Source of the DNA: Cydia pomonella
Taxonomy: Eukaryota > Arthropoda > Insecta > Lepidoptera > Tortricidae
Length of the DNA stretch: 64,000 nt
NCBI RefSeq assembly: GCF_033807575.1
Contig: NC_084703.1
Location: forward strand, 6,262,001-6,326,000
Direction of reading: 5' to 3'
Shown here: one piece after another, positions 43,621 through 55,769 of the stretch
Layout of the letters: the number at the start of each line of letters is the position of its first letter
How positions within the stretch are numbered: the first letter of the stretch is position 1
The notes under the pieces: generated by a model
The model's input: only the letters and a program-made list of their open reading frames with translations
Told to the model about the DNA's origin: nothing
Databases searched by the model: none
Translations under genes and position numbers: made by a program

Positions 43621-45189
43621 AGGGATAGGTCTTCAAAAATGATATTGAGGTTTCTAATATCATTTTTTTTCTAAACTGAATAGTTTGCGCGATAGACACT
43701 TCCAAAGTGTCCCCCCCCCCTGTAACTTCTAAAATACCAGAATGATAAAACTAAAAAAAATATATGATATACATTACCATGCAAACTTCCACCGAAAATT
43801 GGTTTGAACGAGATCTAGTAAGTAGTTTTATTTAATACGTCATAAATGGTACGGAACCCTTCATGGGCGAGTCCGACTCGTACTTGGCCGCTTTTTTTAT
43901 ACCACGACGGCGGCAAACAAGCATACGGACCATACCTATAGGCGTGATAGAAAATTCAGAGCAAGGCTACGAGTACATCTCTACGCAGCGCCAAGGAGTC
44001 AAGCCGGTAATAAAATATGCTGGCTACGGACAACGAATCTCTCTTCGTTGAATGCAGTCCAAAGGGAGAAGCAGGTAATGCATAACGCACGACAAGTTTA
44101 TTTATTAATTTAAAAAAAAAACAAGCAAGACTTCTAAAAGTGTTCTCTTTATTTCTAGCACAACTTTTAATAAAGAAAGTACTTTCATTTATAATTGTTA
44201 AAAGCTCAAAGTTTTTTATCCGATTTGGAAGTAATAGTCGAAAGTAATACTGGGCGCGATATTCTTCAGATCTCAAAGTTGAGTCCCGCAGGCACCGCGG
44301 AGTTTATAATTCTCAGGACAATCTATACAAGAACAAATAAGAATCGACTCGAAATAAAGAAAACTTTGGTATGAGTGTTGTGAATTTATAAAGTTCAGTT
44401 TGAATTCTTACAACCGAATACACTTATTTTTGCCCGACTGCGTCAGAAGGAGGGCAATATTTTTCGAGCGTATGTATGTTGTATGTATGTCCATTTATTC
44501 GGCATGCCCTACAGCCTAAACCGCTGGAAAGTTTTTGACATATAAGGTGTCGTTAAATTCGTCAGAAATATGGTAGTCACATAGGCTATATAAATCTTGA
44601 AAATAGCGAACACAATTGAAAAATGGGGGTCCTTATAGAATACGGATAAGACCATTTCAAAATATACGTAACACTAAAAAAAATTTTTATTATGAAAACA
44701 TAAAACCCGAACTTAAAAAATATATAATTGAAAAGGGAAAATTGTGCCTTCACTATAATGGTGGAACCAACTTAAGAATAAGTAGATTATTATACACCAA
44801 TAAAAACTGCATATTTCAAAAGCGCTGCGAGTCGTCTCAAACATACAGCAGTCACATTACGGGCGTCAGAAACGGGGGCACATATTTCACACATGTAACA
44901 CATCAAGCAAACGCAAATCGAATGAACGGGGAGGAATAGGCAGATGCAAGAATTTTTCATACCGACTTAGATTTCAATTGTGCGTTGAATGCAGAAAATA
45001 TGCTAGTAGGTAACTCGCATGTATGTCGCAAAGGCGGGCTTAGAACGTTATAAATGATATCATATCTTTATTGCATAACTAAGGCATCGTTTGGAAGAGA
45101 GATCGCACGAGTAGTTGCAATTTTGATTGTAAAATGGTACGCCACGAATAGTTACTGACTTGCAACCTATACCTCAAGCCGCTCTGCTG

Positions 45190-45315
45190 GGCTAGCATAT
45201 GATTGGTGCGACAGTATCTCGATCGGCGAGATAGACTACCCTCTTTTATGTATATAGAAAAAGACGGGCAGTCTATCTCCCCGCGAGATATCACCGCGCC
45301 AATCATATGCTAGGC
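45190..45315. mobile_element. MITE family C, copy 2
   Basis: A hairpin with ends GGCTAGCATATGATTGG and CCAATCATATGCTAGGCC and the family interior GCGACAGTATCTCG...GAGATATC. The same middle (GAAAAAGACG) occurs in copy 1, but the outer arms differ. Confidence 0.7.
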
Positions 45316-45330
45316 CTACAGAGGCCTATA

Positions 45331-45804
45331 CACCGTGTTTTTTTTGATTTGCGTTAATTTCGAGGGTGCATTCCTGAGCTTAAATTAAGTAACTTTCTCA
45401 AAGATACCGATATTCTAACTAACTCCATTTCGGAGATAATCAATCATAAATTTTTATATTATAAGGCCCTTACGAGCGTGTACACTTGCTTTAGGACCTG
45501 TTTACTTATTAGTTAGTGTTTAGTGCGAGTTCATACATTTGCTACTAAACGTACGTACTATCTCGGACGATCGATGTTAGAAATGACATTGATATGTCAC
45601 AGTTTTCAATTGTTTGGTTGAGTTAAATGTAATGCCCGTGTTACAACAACGCTATATGCAACATTTAGTTACTTTTTATAAAAATAAAAAAAGTAAAAAA
45701 AAGACAAAAAAAAAATTTTTTTTGAAAATTAACTATGCCATTTAGTTTCCTTAAACGTACTTACCCAAACCCCGGAGTTAACGCAATTCAATAAAAACAC
45801 GGTG
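45331..45804. mobile_element. Non-autonomous DNA element, 474 bp, TA/TATA target
   Basis: Ends CACCGTGTTTTTTTTGATTT and the inverted AATTCAATAAAAACACGGTG, with a GCGTTAA / TTAACGC inner pair, flanked on both sides by TATA (45327-45330, 45805-45808). The interior is AT-rich with no coding frame. Confidence 0.75.
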
Positions 45805-45809
45805 TATAA

Positions 45810-48010
45810 AAGGTTTTCCAGCCCATTCAATTTTAACAAGTTGATATGATTGTCATCTTATTTTGATTCGACCTTGAACGTGAGTGAAAGGGTTAGCGCG
45901 TCGCACTGATGGGTGCTGTGCTGACGAAATCAGGGGTGGTTTCATAAGGCAGGTCGTTCGCAAAATGAGAAGAAAATCATATCAAATTGTAAAACAGAAT
46001 AGGCCTCCAGATACTGTGCCGCTGAAAATTTTCCAAATGTATGTATTTTCCAAACTATAGTATTTTTCAAGCTCGATAGGTAGGGTGACATGTGTCATCT
46101 CCATACAAATTATAACCTAAAAACGCGAAATCTCACAAAATTATATATCTGTCTGCGTAACCAGTTTCAAAAAGAGAAAAAATATCCAAAAATATTTTTT
46201 TTTAAGAATGTTGCAGAAATTTCTGAGAACATTTCCAACATTTAGAAAAAAATCTGATTTTGCGCATTCTGTAGCGTGGACGAAACTGATCTACTGAAAC
46301 GGTTTCAATTCCATGCTAAATTAGCCCGGTGACACATATGGGGTTGTCTTATACAGAGTGATTCATTTAGTTTATATGTTCTTACTACGGAATGATACAA
46401 TAAATGAATTTAGCATCCTCGATTTATACAAAAACGATACTAAACTTAGTAGCTTAAATAATACATGCCCGTTGGTTTAGTCTAATAGCTGAAATCTACG
46501 TCTACATATCTTTGATTTAGTTGAAAATGGCACCAAACTTGTCTTAGAACCTAAACTTAAACAATTATTAACCTCAGACTTTGCCAACGCTGAAAACCCT
46601 CCTCCACCCCACCTGCATCAAAAATCTGGGTCACTCCGCTTCTTGAATACATCTTAGAAACACAAAGATTAATTCTGCTAAGTTTCAGAGAAAGCCATTT
46701 TTATGTAGTGTAGACACATAACTATTATGTTTTATTTCGTTCGATTTTAAAACGAGTTTTTCTTGTATGGATAATGTTATAATAGGTACTTACAATAAAT
46801 ACCAGGCAACTTTTATTTCAGCGGTAGAGTGACGAATGTATAAGTTCACATCGCAACTGCACGCGTCGTAGCACCGCCGAGTGCTACGCGAGTGCTACGA
46901 GCCTCTACACGCCGAGACCCTTCACGGTCCTTGCTTCATTTGGATTCTTTTCTATACCGAGCGCTTTATTACACGTTATAAATAACTGGATATGTATACT
47001 AGGCGTTTTTACAAGCTTTTATTGAACTTGCCGTGTTAGTATGTATGTATGTATGTAACTATGTATGTATGTGTGAGTCAAATCTTGGAAGTTAAATTTG
47101 ACTCACTAGTCACTACCCGATTTGAGATTTAGCTAGAAATTTGCATATATATGTAAGTTGGGTGCCATTGCAATATTACGATACCATTGAGCTCTGATAA
47201 TGGAGACGAGAAATGGCCGTAGTTGCCTGTGGTAGGAAAAGTACAGTCAGCCACAAAAGCTTGTATTAAAAATTATTTTTTTGCCAAAAAAACTTATTCT
47301 ATATAACTTATAGATAATGATGACGCATTTCCAATACAAACACTTAGGAGAATAATGAGACACCAAAAGCAATAATCGATAATCTACAGGTATGTTTATG
47401 ATTCTAAATAATAAGTGCCTCGGTCGGTCGAGTTCACCAACATTTTACAAGCCAACGTTCCAAAAATATATTTACACGATATTATTTTTTAATATTCTTA
47501 TTTTTGTTTATGTGTTTAATAATAAACACTTCTTAACTTAGCAGCGCTTTTAAGAAAGCGATGAATGAAACAATATGTAATCAAACGAATAGGGAGACAA
47601 AAAGCCCTCGTCACCGAAAGAAAATGTGATCTCTGAAAGAAGAAGCCGTATCACCTTTAACTTCGCGACACTGACTGTTCGGGGTGTTTAACCGGTTTTT
47701 ACAATCATTTAGCGTGATATAAGAGATCAAAATTATACTTTACGTTATACAAAATATGTATTGTAAAATAAGTAAAAACTAGAACTTTTTTATTAGATAA
47801 ATCTGATTTCTCCGTACATGTGCAAAAAGCCGCTACTTTTTGTGTCTGTGTTAATGCACAAAACTATTAACTCTTTTCTAGTATTCAAACTGCCTTTTAA
47901 ATGCAACATAGATGTAATTAATTATAATTTCTAGTTCTGTTACGCAGCCTGAAACAGTAACTTTGTGCCTGTTTTTGTTAACTTTGAAGTCCGTTAGCGA
48001 AAGTTAAACC
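45810..48010. other. Intron 1 stretch with repeats only
   Basis: No gene. 46850-46920 has a GTGCTACG(C/A)GAGTGCTACG cluster and 47036-47071 an (ATGT)n run. A GAGTCAAAT / ATTTGACTC pair lies at 47076-47105. Confidence 0.4.
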
Positions 48011-48012
48011 AG

Positions 48013-48202
48013 TACCCCTAGTGTAAATTTGATCGACATCATAACGTGACGAACGCGTTTGCGTTAAGTCTCATTTTGTATAGGATTTTGAGTTTCCAAA
48101 ACGTCCCACTTGGCGCGCTCTTTCTAAATCCAATACAAAATGAGACTAAACGCAAACGCGTACGTCACGTTTCGAAATCGAATTTATTTACACTAGGGGT
48201 AC
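48013..48202. mobile_element. Hairpin MITE, 190 bp
   Basis: Ends GTACCCCTAGTGTAAAT and ATTTACACTAGGGGTAC; arms continue with AACGCGTTTGCGTTAAGTCT against AGACTAAACGCAAACGCGT and CTCATTTTGTAT against ATACAAAATGAG. A fragment of the end (TCCCTAGTGTAAATG) is at 40882. Confidence 0.85.
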
Positions 48203-50183
48203 AGAACAGAACTTAGTAGCCTGTGAATAAACTCCGCAACTGTAATGTTGTCAGATTAACTAACTTTTTGCTTACCTACGGTGTGCTCATAAACACAAAA
48301 CTGTAGTTTTATATTGATTTTTACACGTATTAAGGGCAAATACTATGAAAAAAATCACATGGATATTAGACTATATGTATTTGCAAGGGCAAATTCCAAG
48401 CAATATCACTGATTTTTTGTTAGGTATTATTTTATAATTAGGTATTTCTATAAGGCTGTGTGCGATTATGTGAGATCGATTTTTAAGATAAGAGTTATTT
48501 TTAACCCGATTTGGAATAACCCGAAGAAAGATAATGGGTTAATCTATTTATATTATTATTTTTGATGTAATTTTTCATATTTGTAATATTATTTACAGCT
48601 ATGTTGTATTTAAAAGTTTGAAGACTATAAAAGCATTAACAGTCCATTTATTTGCCAGCAAACTGTCTTCGGGTTGCTGAAAATATTGCATTTTCGTCAT
48701 TTTCGTATTTGTTCTAAGTGTTTTTTTAGGAATAAACAAATTTAACAGCTGTTTTGGAATTTTCGCTCGGATGGAATAAGCTTTTGAATGATTAATATCT
48801 TATTATGATATCATTATCAAACAGATATGAAAATTCTTTAAAAATCGAAGACTTTTAAAAACTCACTTTGAAACAAGAAACTTTAATCAAGATTCATTTT
48901 TTTTAGTAAAAGTGTGTGTATGGCAATAACGATACCCTACACTTCTTAGTTCTTCTTTCCATCTTACTAATATATATTTCTAAAAACATGCTCGTTTTTT
49001 TTTTGCTTTCAACACATCAAACTCAAGTACGGCAGCTACTTACGACAAAATAGACAACTGACACTTAAAGAAATATAGGTACATACCTATTAGTGAATGT
49101 TAAAATGTGGGATATATATATCCCATACTTTATTTAAATAGGTAATAATTTAGTAATATTGAAAAAGATCCTACACTAAAAAGTACATAAATTTATCTGT
49201 ATATCTTTCTTTAGTTAGCATAAAAATCAGTTTTACTATACAGTTTTATTCAGTATTTATATTTTTAAATGTTATTTAATTGAAGGTACTTTATGAACTA
49301 ACAACCAGGCCTTCCCTATTAACAATAGTTAAAATTGACAAATGTTATCGATGTTAAACAAACGTTATCACACTTCACCCTTGAAAATCAATACGTTTTT
49401 ATTTTTATGTCGGGCCTTTGTCAAATCCCGCAGTTTCGTTTGTCACACTTTAAATAGGCTTAGTCAGGCTTTAATAAAAAAAAATAAGTTTTAAGGACTT
49501 TTCTAAGTCAGTGCATAATCTGTATGAACGTATTTAATGTTGTTTTAAGCCAATTTCATGTGTTTTTAGGTTTTAGAGCTGTTTATTTGAAAACACGCGC
49601 GTGTTTCAATTTTGGTGGATGGTTCGAATCGCTGCAGCTATCGATTCTTAGTTCCTTACACAGCCTAATGCTCTGCGTCGAATTTACGCTGTCTAATTTT
49701 ATGAATGAACTTTAAACCAAGTGACACTTTTTGTGGGATATTGTTAATGGTTCATTTGTTTTATTTAAGGATTTACACAATTTGATTTCGTCCATATAAC
49801 TTAATCACCATTAACAGTTTCAGGTATCGTTCACAGCCGTACCGCGAGAAATTCACCTGACCGTCAGTGTGTTTGTTACGGATTTAGAACAATTAAGGAA
49901 GACATTTTAAATTTTATTATTGATTTTAATTATCTAACTTTACTACATATTATTTTGTCATCTTTAAGATATATTGTATTGAAAATTCGTCACAAAAATC
50001 TACAAAAAATAAGTAATTTATAGCCTTAGAGAAATTAAATCACAGAAACGCACCCTCGAATATTGCGCAATTATCACATTATATAATGCGTGAGTAACAC
50101 ATATTGAAAACTTGAAATATTAAGTAAATAACATTACCAATTTTGGAGGGAAGTTTTTTACGGTTGGAGTATTTTTTTCTTAC
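48203..50183. other. Intron 1 stretch next to exon 1, no feature seen
   Basis: AT-rich with no repeat copy or coding frame that I can support. Confidence 0.4.
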
Positions 50184-50204
50184 CTTTCTCGGCGGCGGCT
50201 GCAT
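50184..50204 (-). CDS. nwk: nwk coding exon 1 (start codon)
   Basis: Seven codons, MQPPPRK, followed by the donor GTAAGA. The short proline-rich start followed in the next exon by NYTKFLKNLHTEQ is the start known for insect Nwk. The ATG has A at -3 (CACCATG). It is too short to be found as an ORF; the donor and the phase-0 join to exon 2 support it. The exon sits at the edge of a CpG-rich stretch that probably holds the 5'UTR. Intron 1 behind it is about 12.5 kb. Confidence 0.88.
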
Positions 50205-50420
50205 GGTGCCTGCCTTAGCCCGATCGATGGCGGCGCACGCTTGCGTGCGGTGGGTAACTCGTCCGCGTCGCGATAGCCGCTAGCCGTAGACCGCGACGGC
50301 CGCGCGCCGCGCCTGCGCGCACCGACCCACGCACCCTACCATAGACGTACATTTTTGTTTTGGTTAAGGTGCTAGCGGAGAAAAATGAGATGGCAATTCT
50401 AGGAATTGATGGCAATTTCA
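50205..50420 (-). promoter_or_regulatory. CpG-rich 5'UTR/promoter candidate of nwk
   Basis: The 150 bp above the nwk start codon are very rich in CG dinucleotides (for example CGACGGCCGCGCGCC) in an otherwise AT-rich region, as often seen at insect promoters and first exons. No TATA box is evident. On the minus strand an ATG at 50352 opens a 45-codon frame ending in TAA at 50215, ten bases before the nwk ATG; it would be an upstream ORF if the transcript starts above 50352. The transcription start is not determinable from sequence alone. Confidence 0.5.
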
Positions 50421-51383
50421 GAGTCCTATTCAGTGCAAAAAGAAACCCTTGTTTTTACTCTATTTTTTGTTTACCCTTTACACATATATACTTATTTATC
50501 AACGTATGAGAGCGGAAGCTACATTTTTCGTATGGGTAATGATTAGATACGATCGCATGTGTTATTGACATGTGACATTTATAATTTGACGGATGCAAAA
50601 CATGGGAATTTTTATATCTATGATAGCGCTTGCGATTTGAGCGATATGCTAAACTAAACAACTGTAGTCATTAGCTACAATAACTCGCCACTTACCCACA
50701 AGGTTATCACATATGTTGTAGGTACACTGTGACACGAGTAGTCATCAAAGCATGTCAAATTTTTATCCACAATCTCGTTTTATTACAAGAAATTACACTA
50801 GGACCAACAAAATCAAAATCCTTCTAAGCCAATTCTGCCTGCACCGAGTGCACCTAGTTTGGCGTGACAAAGTGTCGCAGAGCTTATAAACGTCATATTT
50901 TCATATAATCGGTAAATAGTTAAATACGTTTATCGTGGTCACCTTCAAACTCTCACTGCAGTCTGCAGATTTAGCTTGGCCCGACTCTACCACACCTACC
51001 GGCCCGACTCGAAGAATGACTAAGACACGTTTAAGATCTTTAAAAGATCGATAACTAAACGACATTTCAAAATTGACGTTTATTTCGATTCCGCTGTGAG
51101 CGCAATAAGATCTATCTAAGATATTTCTAACGTCAAAGTGACAATATATGTCGCCGAATCGAGCTGCTTCTGTCAATTATACGACATACAAACGATATCT
51201 AAATGGGAACTTATCGTTATCGTATCTCATTCTTCGGATCAGGCCATATGTCAAATAGTTTATCAGATTTTAGCCTCAAGTCAAATGACTGTAGGCTCAG
51301 GACCGTTTCGTCCACACTCCTATTTCGTCACCTTTATAAATCATCGACAATGTAATGTCATCAGCACACAATTCCTAAATCTA

Positions 51384-51611
51384 TGGAAGGTAGAGGTAAG
51401 GAATACAATCTCCATAGGCAGAACTGTTACAAAAGTGTCCAGCTGTCAACTATAAATAATAGTTCCAAATCTCTCCAGAGTAGCGCTAGAGTAGATAAGA
51501 ACGTAGGTGCTATTGACGGAGTGAAGCGCGATGTCTATGATTTGATTTTTTTTTTCAGTATTCTAGGTATTGTAGTTCCACCTAAATTCTATTCCTTACC
51601 TCTACGTTCCA
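51384..51611. mobile_element. MITE family A, copy 4
   Basis: 228 bp with both terminal repeats (TGGAAGGTAGAGGTAAGGAA; TTCCTTACCTCTACGTTCCA) and flanking TA. It lies upstream of nwk. It is closer in its ends to copy 3 (AATCTCCATAGGCAG) than to copies 1 and 2, so two subfamilies are present. Confidence 0.85.
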
Positions 51612-52379
51612 TACCGAAATTGTCACCTTAACTCGTCCACATTAGTGTTTTGTCTTCAGTCCCAGATCTTTTGCCAAACTTATATAAATAAAATATATAA
51701 CTTCGGACCATGAAATAAAGATCTAAATCGAAAGTGCTAAAGAACCGGAATATAATATATTTTTATATATTTTAAACTTTATTGCACAGTCAAAATTGTA
51801 CAAAAGGCGAAGTTAAGGCGAGAACGCATTCTCTACCAGTGAACCCTCGGGTCAAACAGAGAACAAGCAGTTAGGTGCATGAAATATTTAGAAAGTACGA
51901 AAAAAGTCATATTTAAAATATTCAACAAAGTATGTTTTGAGATTATACACAGATAAATAACAGCACCGTGTACGCAAAATCAGCTGAAGAAGTACGAAAC
52001 TATTACTCATTATCATTTAAAACCTCATTCTAAGACTTAACGTTTAGGTAGCATCGCTTGCTCCGTGGTTAATGCTTAAATAGATCGCTTGATGATATCG
52101 TATCGAGAGAATTTTTAGGCAAAATATATTCTGCGGAAACTTGGACTGGAAATGCACGGTCTCGGTAAGGTAACGATGTGACTTTATAACCACGACTTAC
52201 AGAGCAGCTTTATTGTTTTATTTAAGTATTTGTATGTTATATCGTTGACTGAGTGTCCACAATACAAGCTTTCTTGAGTTTGTTACGGGGCTTCAGCAAT
52301 TTGTGTAAGAATGCCGCAAACTAAACTGGCTGCCGATCCGCGAGCGTCGGTCGTCTAGTATACTTTGCATGCTTTATCC

Positions 52380-52895
52380 TCTTTGATACACCTGCACCAG
52401 ATTACCTCAAATCAAAATTTCAATTTGTAACACCTCGTCCCGGTTGCAACCTTCGTACCTCTCGGAGTTTTAAACTCTCTATTCCTCTTTACCGCACTGA
52501 TTTCATGTCCAACTCTTTCGCCCTCCAGGCAATTCGTTTCTAGAACGATCTCCGTCTCCCAATATGACAAGCACAGAGCAAATTTTCCTTAAATCGCCAA
52601 TTACGTAAACACTGTTCGGACGTACACCAACATTGTTTGACAATATGACGATTTTAAATGGGTACCATATTTCAGATATGTATATATGGTATATGTATGT
52701 ATTATAATACTATGTATGTAGGCATGTTTATTGATAATAGTAGTATTTAGATAGTGACTTTTGTCTCTCTGTACTGATTTTCTTTTCTTTGGCCCAATGG
52801 TTGACTGGTAGAGTATGCCTTAAGGCATTAAGTCCGCCATATGTACTTTTTTGTATTGTGCAATAAAGATTAAATAAATAATAAATAAATAAATG
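52380..52895 (+). pseudogene. Jockey/CR1-like LINE 3' end
   Basis: A plus-strand reading with FKLSIPLYRTDFMSNSFALQ then AIRF-stop-NDL (an expected Trp codon is TAG) resembles the ORF2 C-terminus. It is followed by a 3'UTR with GGTTGACTGGTAGAGTATGC, TTAAGGCATTAAGTCCGCC and TTGTGCAATAAAGATTAAAT, ending in (AAATA)n. It is a dead copy with the poly(A) tail retained. Confidence 0.7.
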
Positions 52896-53160
52896 CCGTA
52901 TAATATTTATTGATTTATTATTTTTCTGTTAATATAAAAATATTATACTAAACCCTTGCCCCAAAAAAACTGTTCCTAGTACAGTTTTTCTGTGGGATAT
53001 GTCAAAGAAACACAGATGATAAACAGAGCGAAGATATTGGCTGCAAGCCTGTGTGAGCTTCGCGCTAGCTACGCGTGTAGCCGATAACGTTATTTTACCG
53101 CTTTGTAGCGAAAGCCGCCTACAAACAGAGAACCTCACAACACATATGTATATATGGATT

Positions 53161-53312
53161 GAAAATAGTTATTTGTGCAACAAGAGAGGAAAGTTGGTTT
53201 TTCTTGCGAGTGTTGATTTTGAGTCCCGAGTAAGCGACAGGAAGTTAGAACCTTGAGCGTAGCAAGGGACTCAAAAACACGAGATGTAAAATAACTTTGC
53301 TCGTGTGACACA
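53161..53312. repeat. Hairpin interspersed repeat
   Basis: TAGTTATTTGTGCAACAAGA ... GCAAGGGACTCAAAAACACG ... AAATAACTTTGCTCGTGTGA; the left and right parts are partly complementary (GAGTCCC / GGGACTC, TTATTTGTGCAACAAG / CTTTGCTCG). Similar in style to family B. Confidence 0.5.
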
Positions 53313-53780
53313 TACAACTTTTTACCTCAGTCATGAGAACATATTAAAGGTAAAAAAAATTCAACATCAAGTAAAGTTAACCACATTATTAATTCATGAA
53401 TGAAAGGCATCATCATTATGATGAAAGCTTGACTCACTCCCTGGAGTGACAAAAGTAGGCTTGTTCGAGCTACTGAGGTGAAACCTTCAATACAAAATTA
53501 TATAACCACAATCATTTTTGAGGATACTTTACTTTCCGCGCCTTAGCAGGAAAAAAGAAACCTTTATAGGATTATTTCTTTATCCGTTTGTCTTTCTTTC
53601 CGTCTGTCAAGAAACTCTTTTGTCGTTATAAATCTCACTTTCATCATTACATTACGAGTATAACGTTATTAGAAAGTTACTTATAGCTTGGCCACTATGA
53701 CATCTTCATTACTCCATATAGTCCATATACACACATATATACATTCATCCCTACTAATATTTAAAAAGCGACCTCTGTTA

Positions 53781-55388
53781 TAGTTTCTATTTTCCTCCGT
53801 GAGCTTCTACGGGTTATCGTCTTATCTATTGTTTAAAAACCGCAAAGGCGCGTGCCACTATGAAAAAATGGGCAGGCCGCATAGGTAGCGTTTATTGAAT
53901 TACTACTCTATTGAGCACGGAATAAGATTCATTATGAACTAATACAGAATTCTAACAGAATAGCTGTCTGATCTCTATTGGTGCGTCTAAGGTAGGCGAC
54001 TAAACGCTCTCAAACCAGCTTAACTTGTGACACTGCGATCCGAAACAAAGATACGTATTCGAAGACCTCGCTTGCACTGGTAATGCGAGCGCACGGCTAG
54101 CTAGCGCAAAGGAAGCAATGTTATGTTTCTCGAGGAGCAGGTAAAAAACAGGGCCGGATTTTCACACAAATATATTTGGGTGGTTTTACGTTGTTTAATT
54201 TAAAGAGATAAAACATAACACTATTTAAATAGTAGGTACACATCTAACAGAATGGGTTTGTGTAATTACAATAATAACGAGATATACCCATTTTTATAAT
54301 CAACTGTTTAAACAGTTGTTTGCTAATTTTAAACTTTAAACAGGCTAATTTTAAATAAACAATAAAACAATGGTAAAATAGTAATAAATATGTATATCCA
54401 TTTAACAATCCCGTACTACTAATGTTAAAATAGGCCTATATGTTATAATTATGTACACTAAAATAAAGATATTATTTACAATAAACGCTAACTCTTCAGA
54501 CTTCTAACAAACTGACACTGTTTGTATGGTTTGCTTGAAAGAGTTAGCGTGATTTGACTCAAAACGATATGCATATTTTGTTTTATATTTATTTATTTTA
54601 TGCATACACTATTATGTATATGTTACTTATTTTTTTGTTGACTCATAATATAAATTTGTATAAATGTTTTACTAAATGTGTACTCTATTGTAAATAATAT
54701 CTTTATTTTAGTGTACATAATTATAACATATAGGTCTATTTTAACATTAGTAGTACGGGTTTGTTAAATGGATATACATATTTATTACTATTTTACCATT
54801 GTTTTATTGTTTATTTAAAATTAGCCTGTTTAAAGTTATAAATTAGCAAACAACTGTTTAAACAGTTGATTATAAAAATGAGTATATCTCGTTATTATTG
54901 TAATTACACAAACCCATTCTGTTAGATGTGTACCTACTATTTAAATAGTGTTATGTTTTATCTCTTTAAATTAAACAACGTAAAACCACCCAAATATATT
55001 TGTGTGAAAATCCGGCCCTGTTTTTTACCTGCTCCTCGAGAAACATAACATTGCTTCCTTTGCGCTAGCTAGCCGTGCGCTCGCATTACCAGTGCAAGCG
55101 AGGTCTTCGAATACGTATCTTTGTTTCGGATCGCAGTGTCACAAGTTAAGCTGGTTTGAGAGCGTTTAGTCGCCTACCTTAGACGCACCAATAGAGATCA
55201 GACAGCTATTCTGTTAGAATTCTGTATTAGTTCATAATGAATCTTATTCCGTGCTCAATAGAGTAGTAATTCAATAAACGCTACCTATGCGGCCTGCCCA
55301 TTTTTTCATAGTGGCACGCGCCTTTGCGGTTTTTAAACAATAGATAAGACGATAACCCGTAGAAGCTCACGGAGGAAAATAGAAACTA
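53781..55388. mobile_element. 1.6-kb foldback element, 702-bp inverted arms, TA target
   Basis: Left arm 53781-54482 and right arm 54687-55388 are inverted copies of equal length, about 99% identical (I count about five differences), around a 204-bp spacer. Ends are TAGTTTCTATTTTCC and its complement. TA flanks both sides, and joining the flanks restores a repeat sequence (CTGT-TA-CCTCTTCAT). No coding frame over 60 codons is convincing. The spacer holds a smaller inverted pair (GCTAACTCTT / AAGAGTTAGC). Best explained as a non-autonomous TA-specific DNA transposon made of giant inverted repeats. Confidence 0.9.
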
Positions 55389-55520
55389 TACCTCTTCATA
55401 CTTCCAGAACTGGACCAATTTGGATGAAATTAGGTATGGTATGGAAATTTATAGTTAGAGACTCGGGGAAAGACATCTATAGACGAAGTCGCGGACATTA
55501 TCTACTATAATATAAGTAGG
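55389..55520. repeat. Interspersed repeat interrupted by the foldback element
   Basis: The left part CCCTACTAATATTTAAAAAG at 53749-53778 and the right part TTTGGATGAAATTAGGTATG ... GACGAAGTCGCGGACATTAT form one common insect repeat split by the 1608-bp insertion. Confidence 0.6.
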
Positions 55521-55769
55521 TACGTATAACCCTAAATAAATAAATAAAAATATATTAGGTGTAATAAAATAGGGGGGATCCGTTTAAGGACATACACGGT
55601 ATTGTATTCTAATAAGGTAAAGGCAGTTGAAATTTTTGTTGGGCCCGAAAAATTGTTGGCCATTGTAAGGTTGGCCAAGTTTTACGTCAAAAAAATTTTT
55701 GTCTACTTTTTCCTAATGATAAAACGATACCGAATATGCCTTTAAACAATTCCTCACTATTTTTTACAC

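Larger units (their letters stand above)
1798..50204 (-). other. nwk: nervous wreck (nwk) gene, 5' part: 12 coding exons
   Basis: Nwk is a cytoplasmic F-BAR/SH3 adaptor. In Drosophila it binds membrane phosphoinositides and partners such as WASP and Dap160 at periactive zones of nerve terminals, limiting synaptic growth by controlling endocytic traffic. Twelve minus-strand exons fit together with GT/AG sites and consistent phases: 21+144+86+145+137+154+66+162+186+237+136+164 = 1638 nt, 546 codons with no stop. Residues about 10-290 are the F-BAR domain, about 290-535 the linker, and the last dozen open SH3 domain 1 (LYKCTALYSYT). The gene runs off the low-coordinate edge, so the remainder of SH3-1, SH3-2 and the tail are not in the window. 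Introns 1, 2 and 8 are enlarged by transposons. Identity is by my recognition of the family sequence; exon junctions are inferred from the DNA. Confidence 0.93.

Noticed and set aside
44616..44939. 107-codon open frame as a gene
   Set aside because: AT-rich, low-similarity reading without recognised motifs in a repeat-laden intron; likely transposon remnant or chance.
53781..55388. Palindrome as an assembly or sequencing fold-back artefact
   Set aside because: Arms differ at several positions, the spacer is unique, and TA-flanked ends restore an interrupted repeat.
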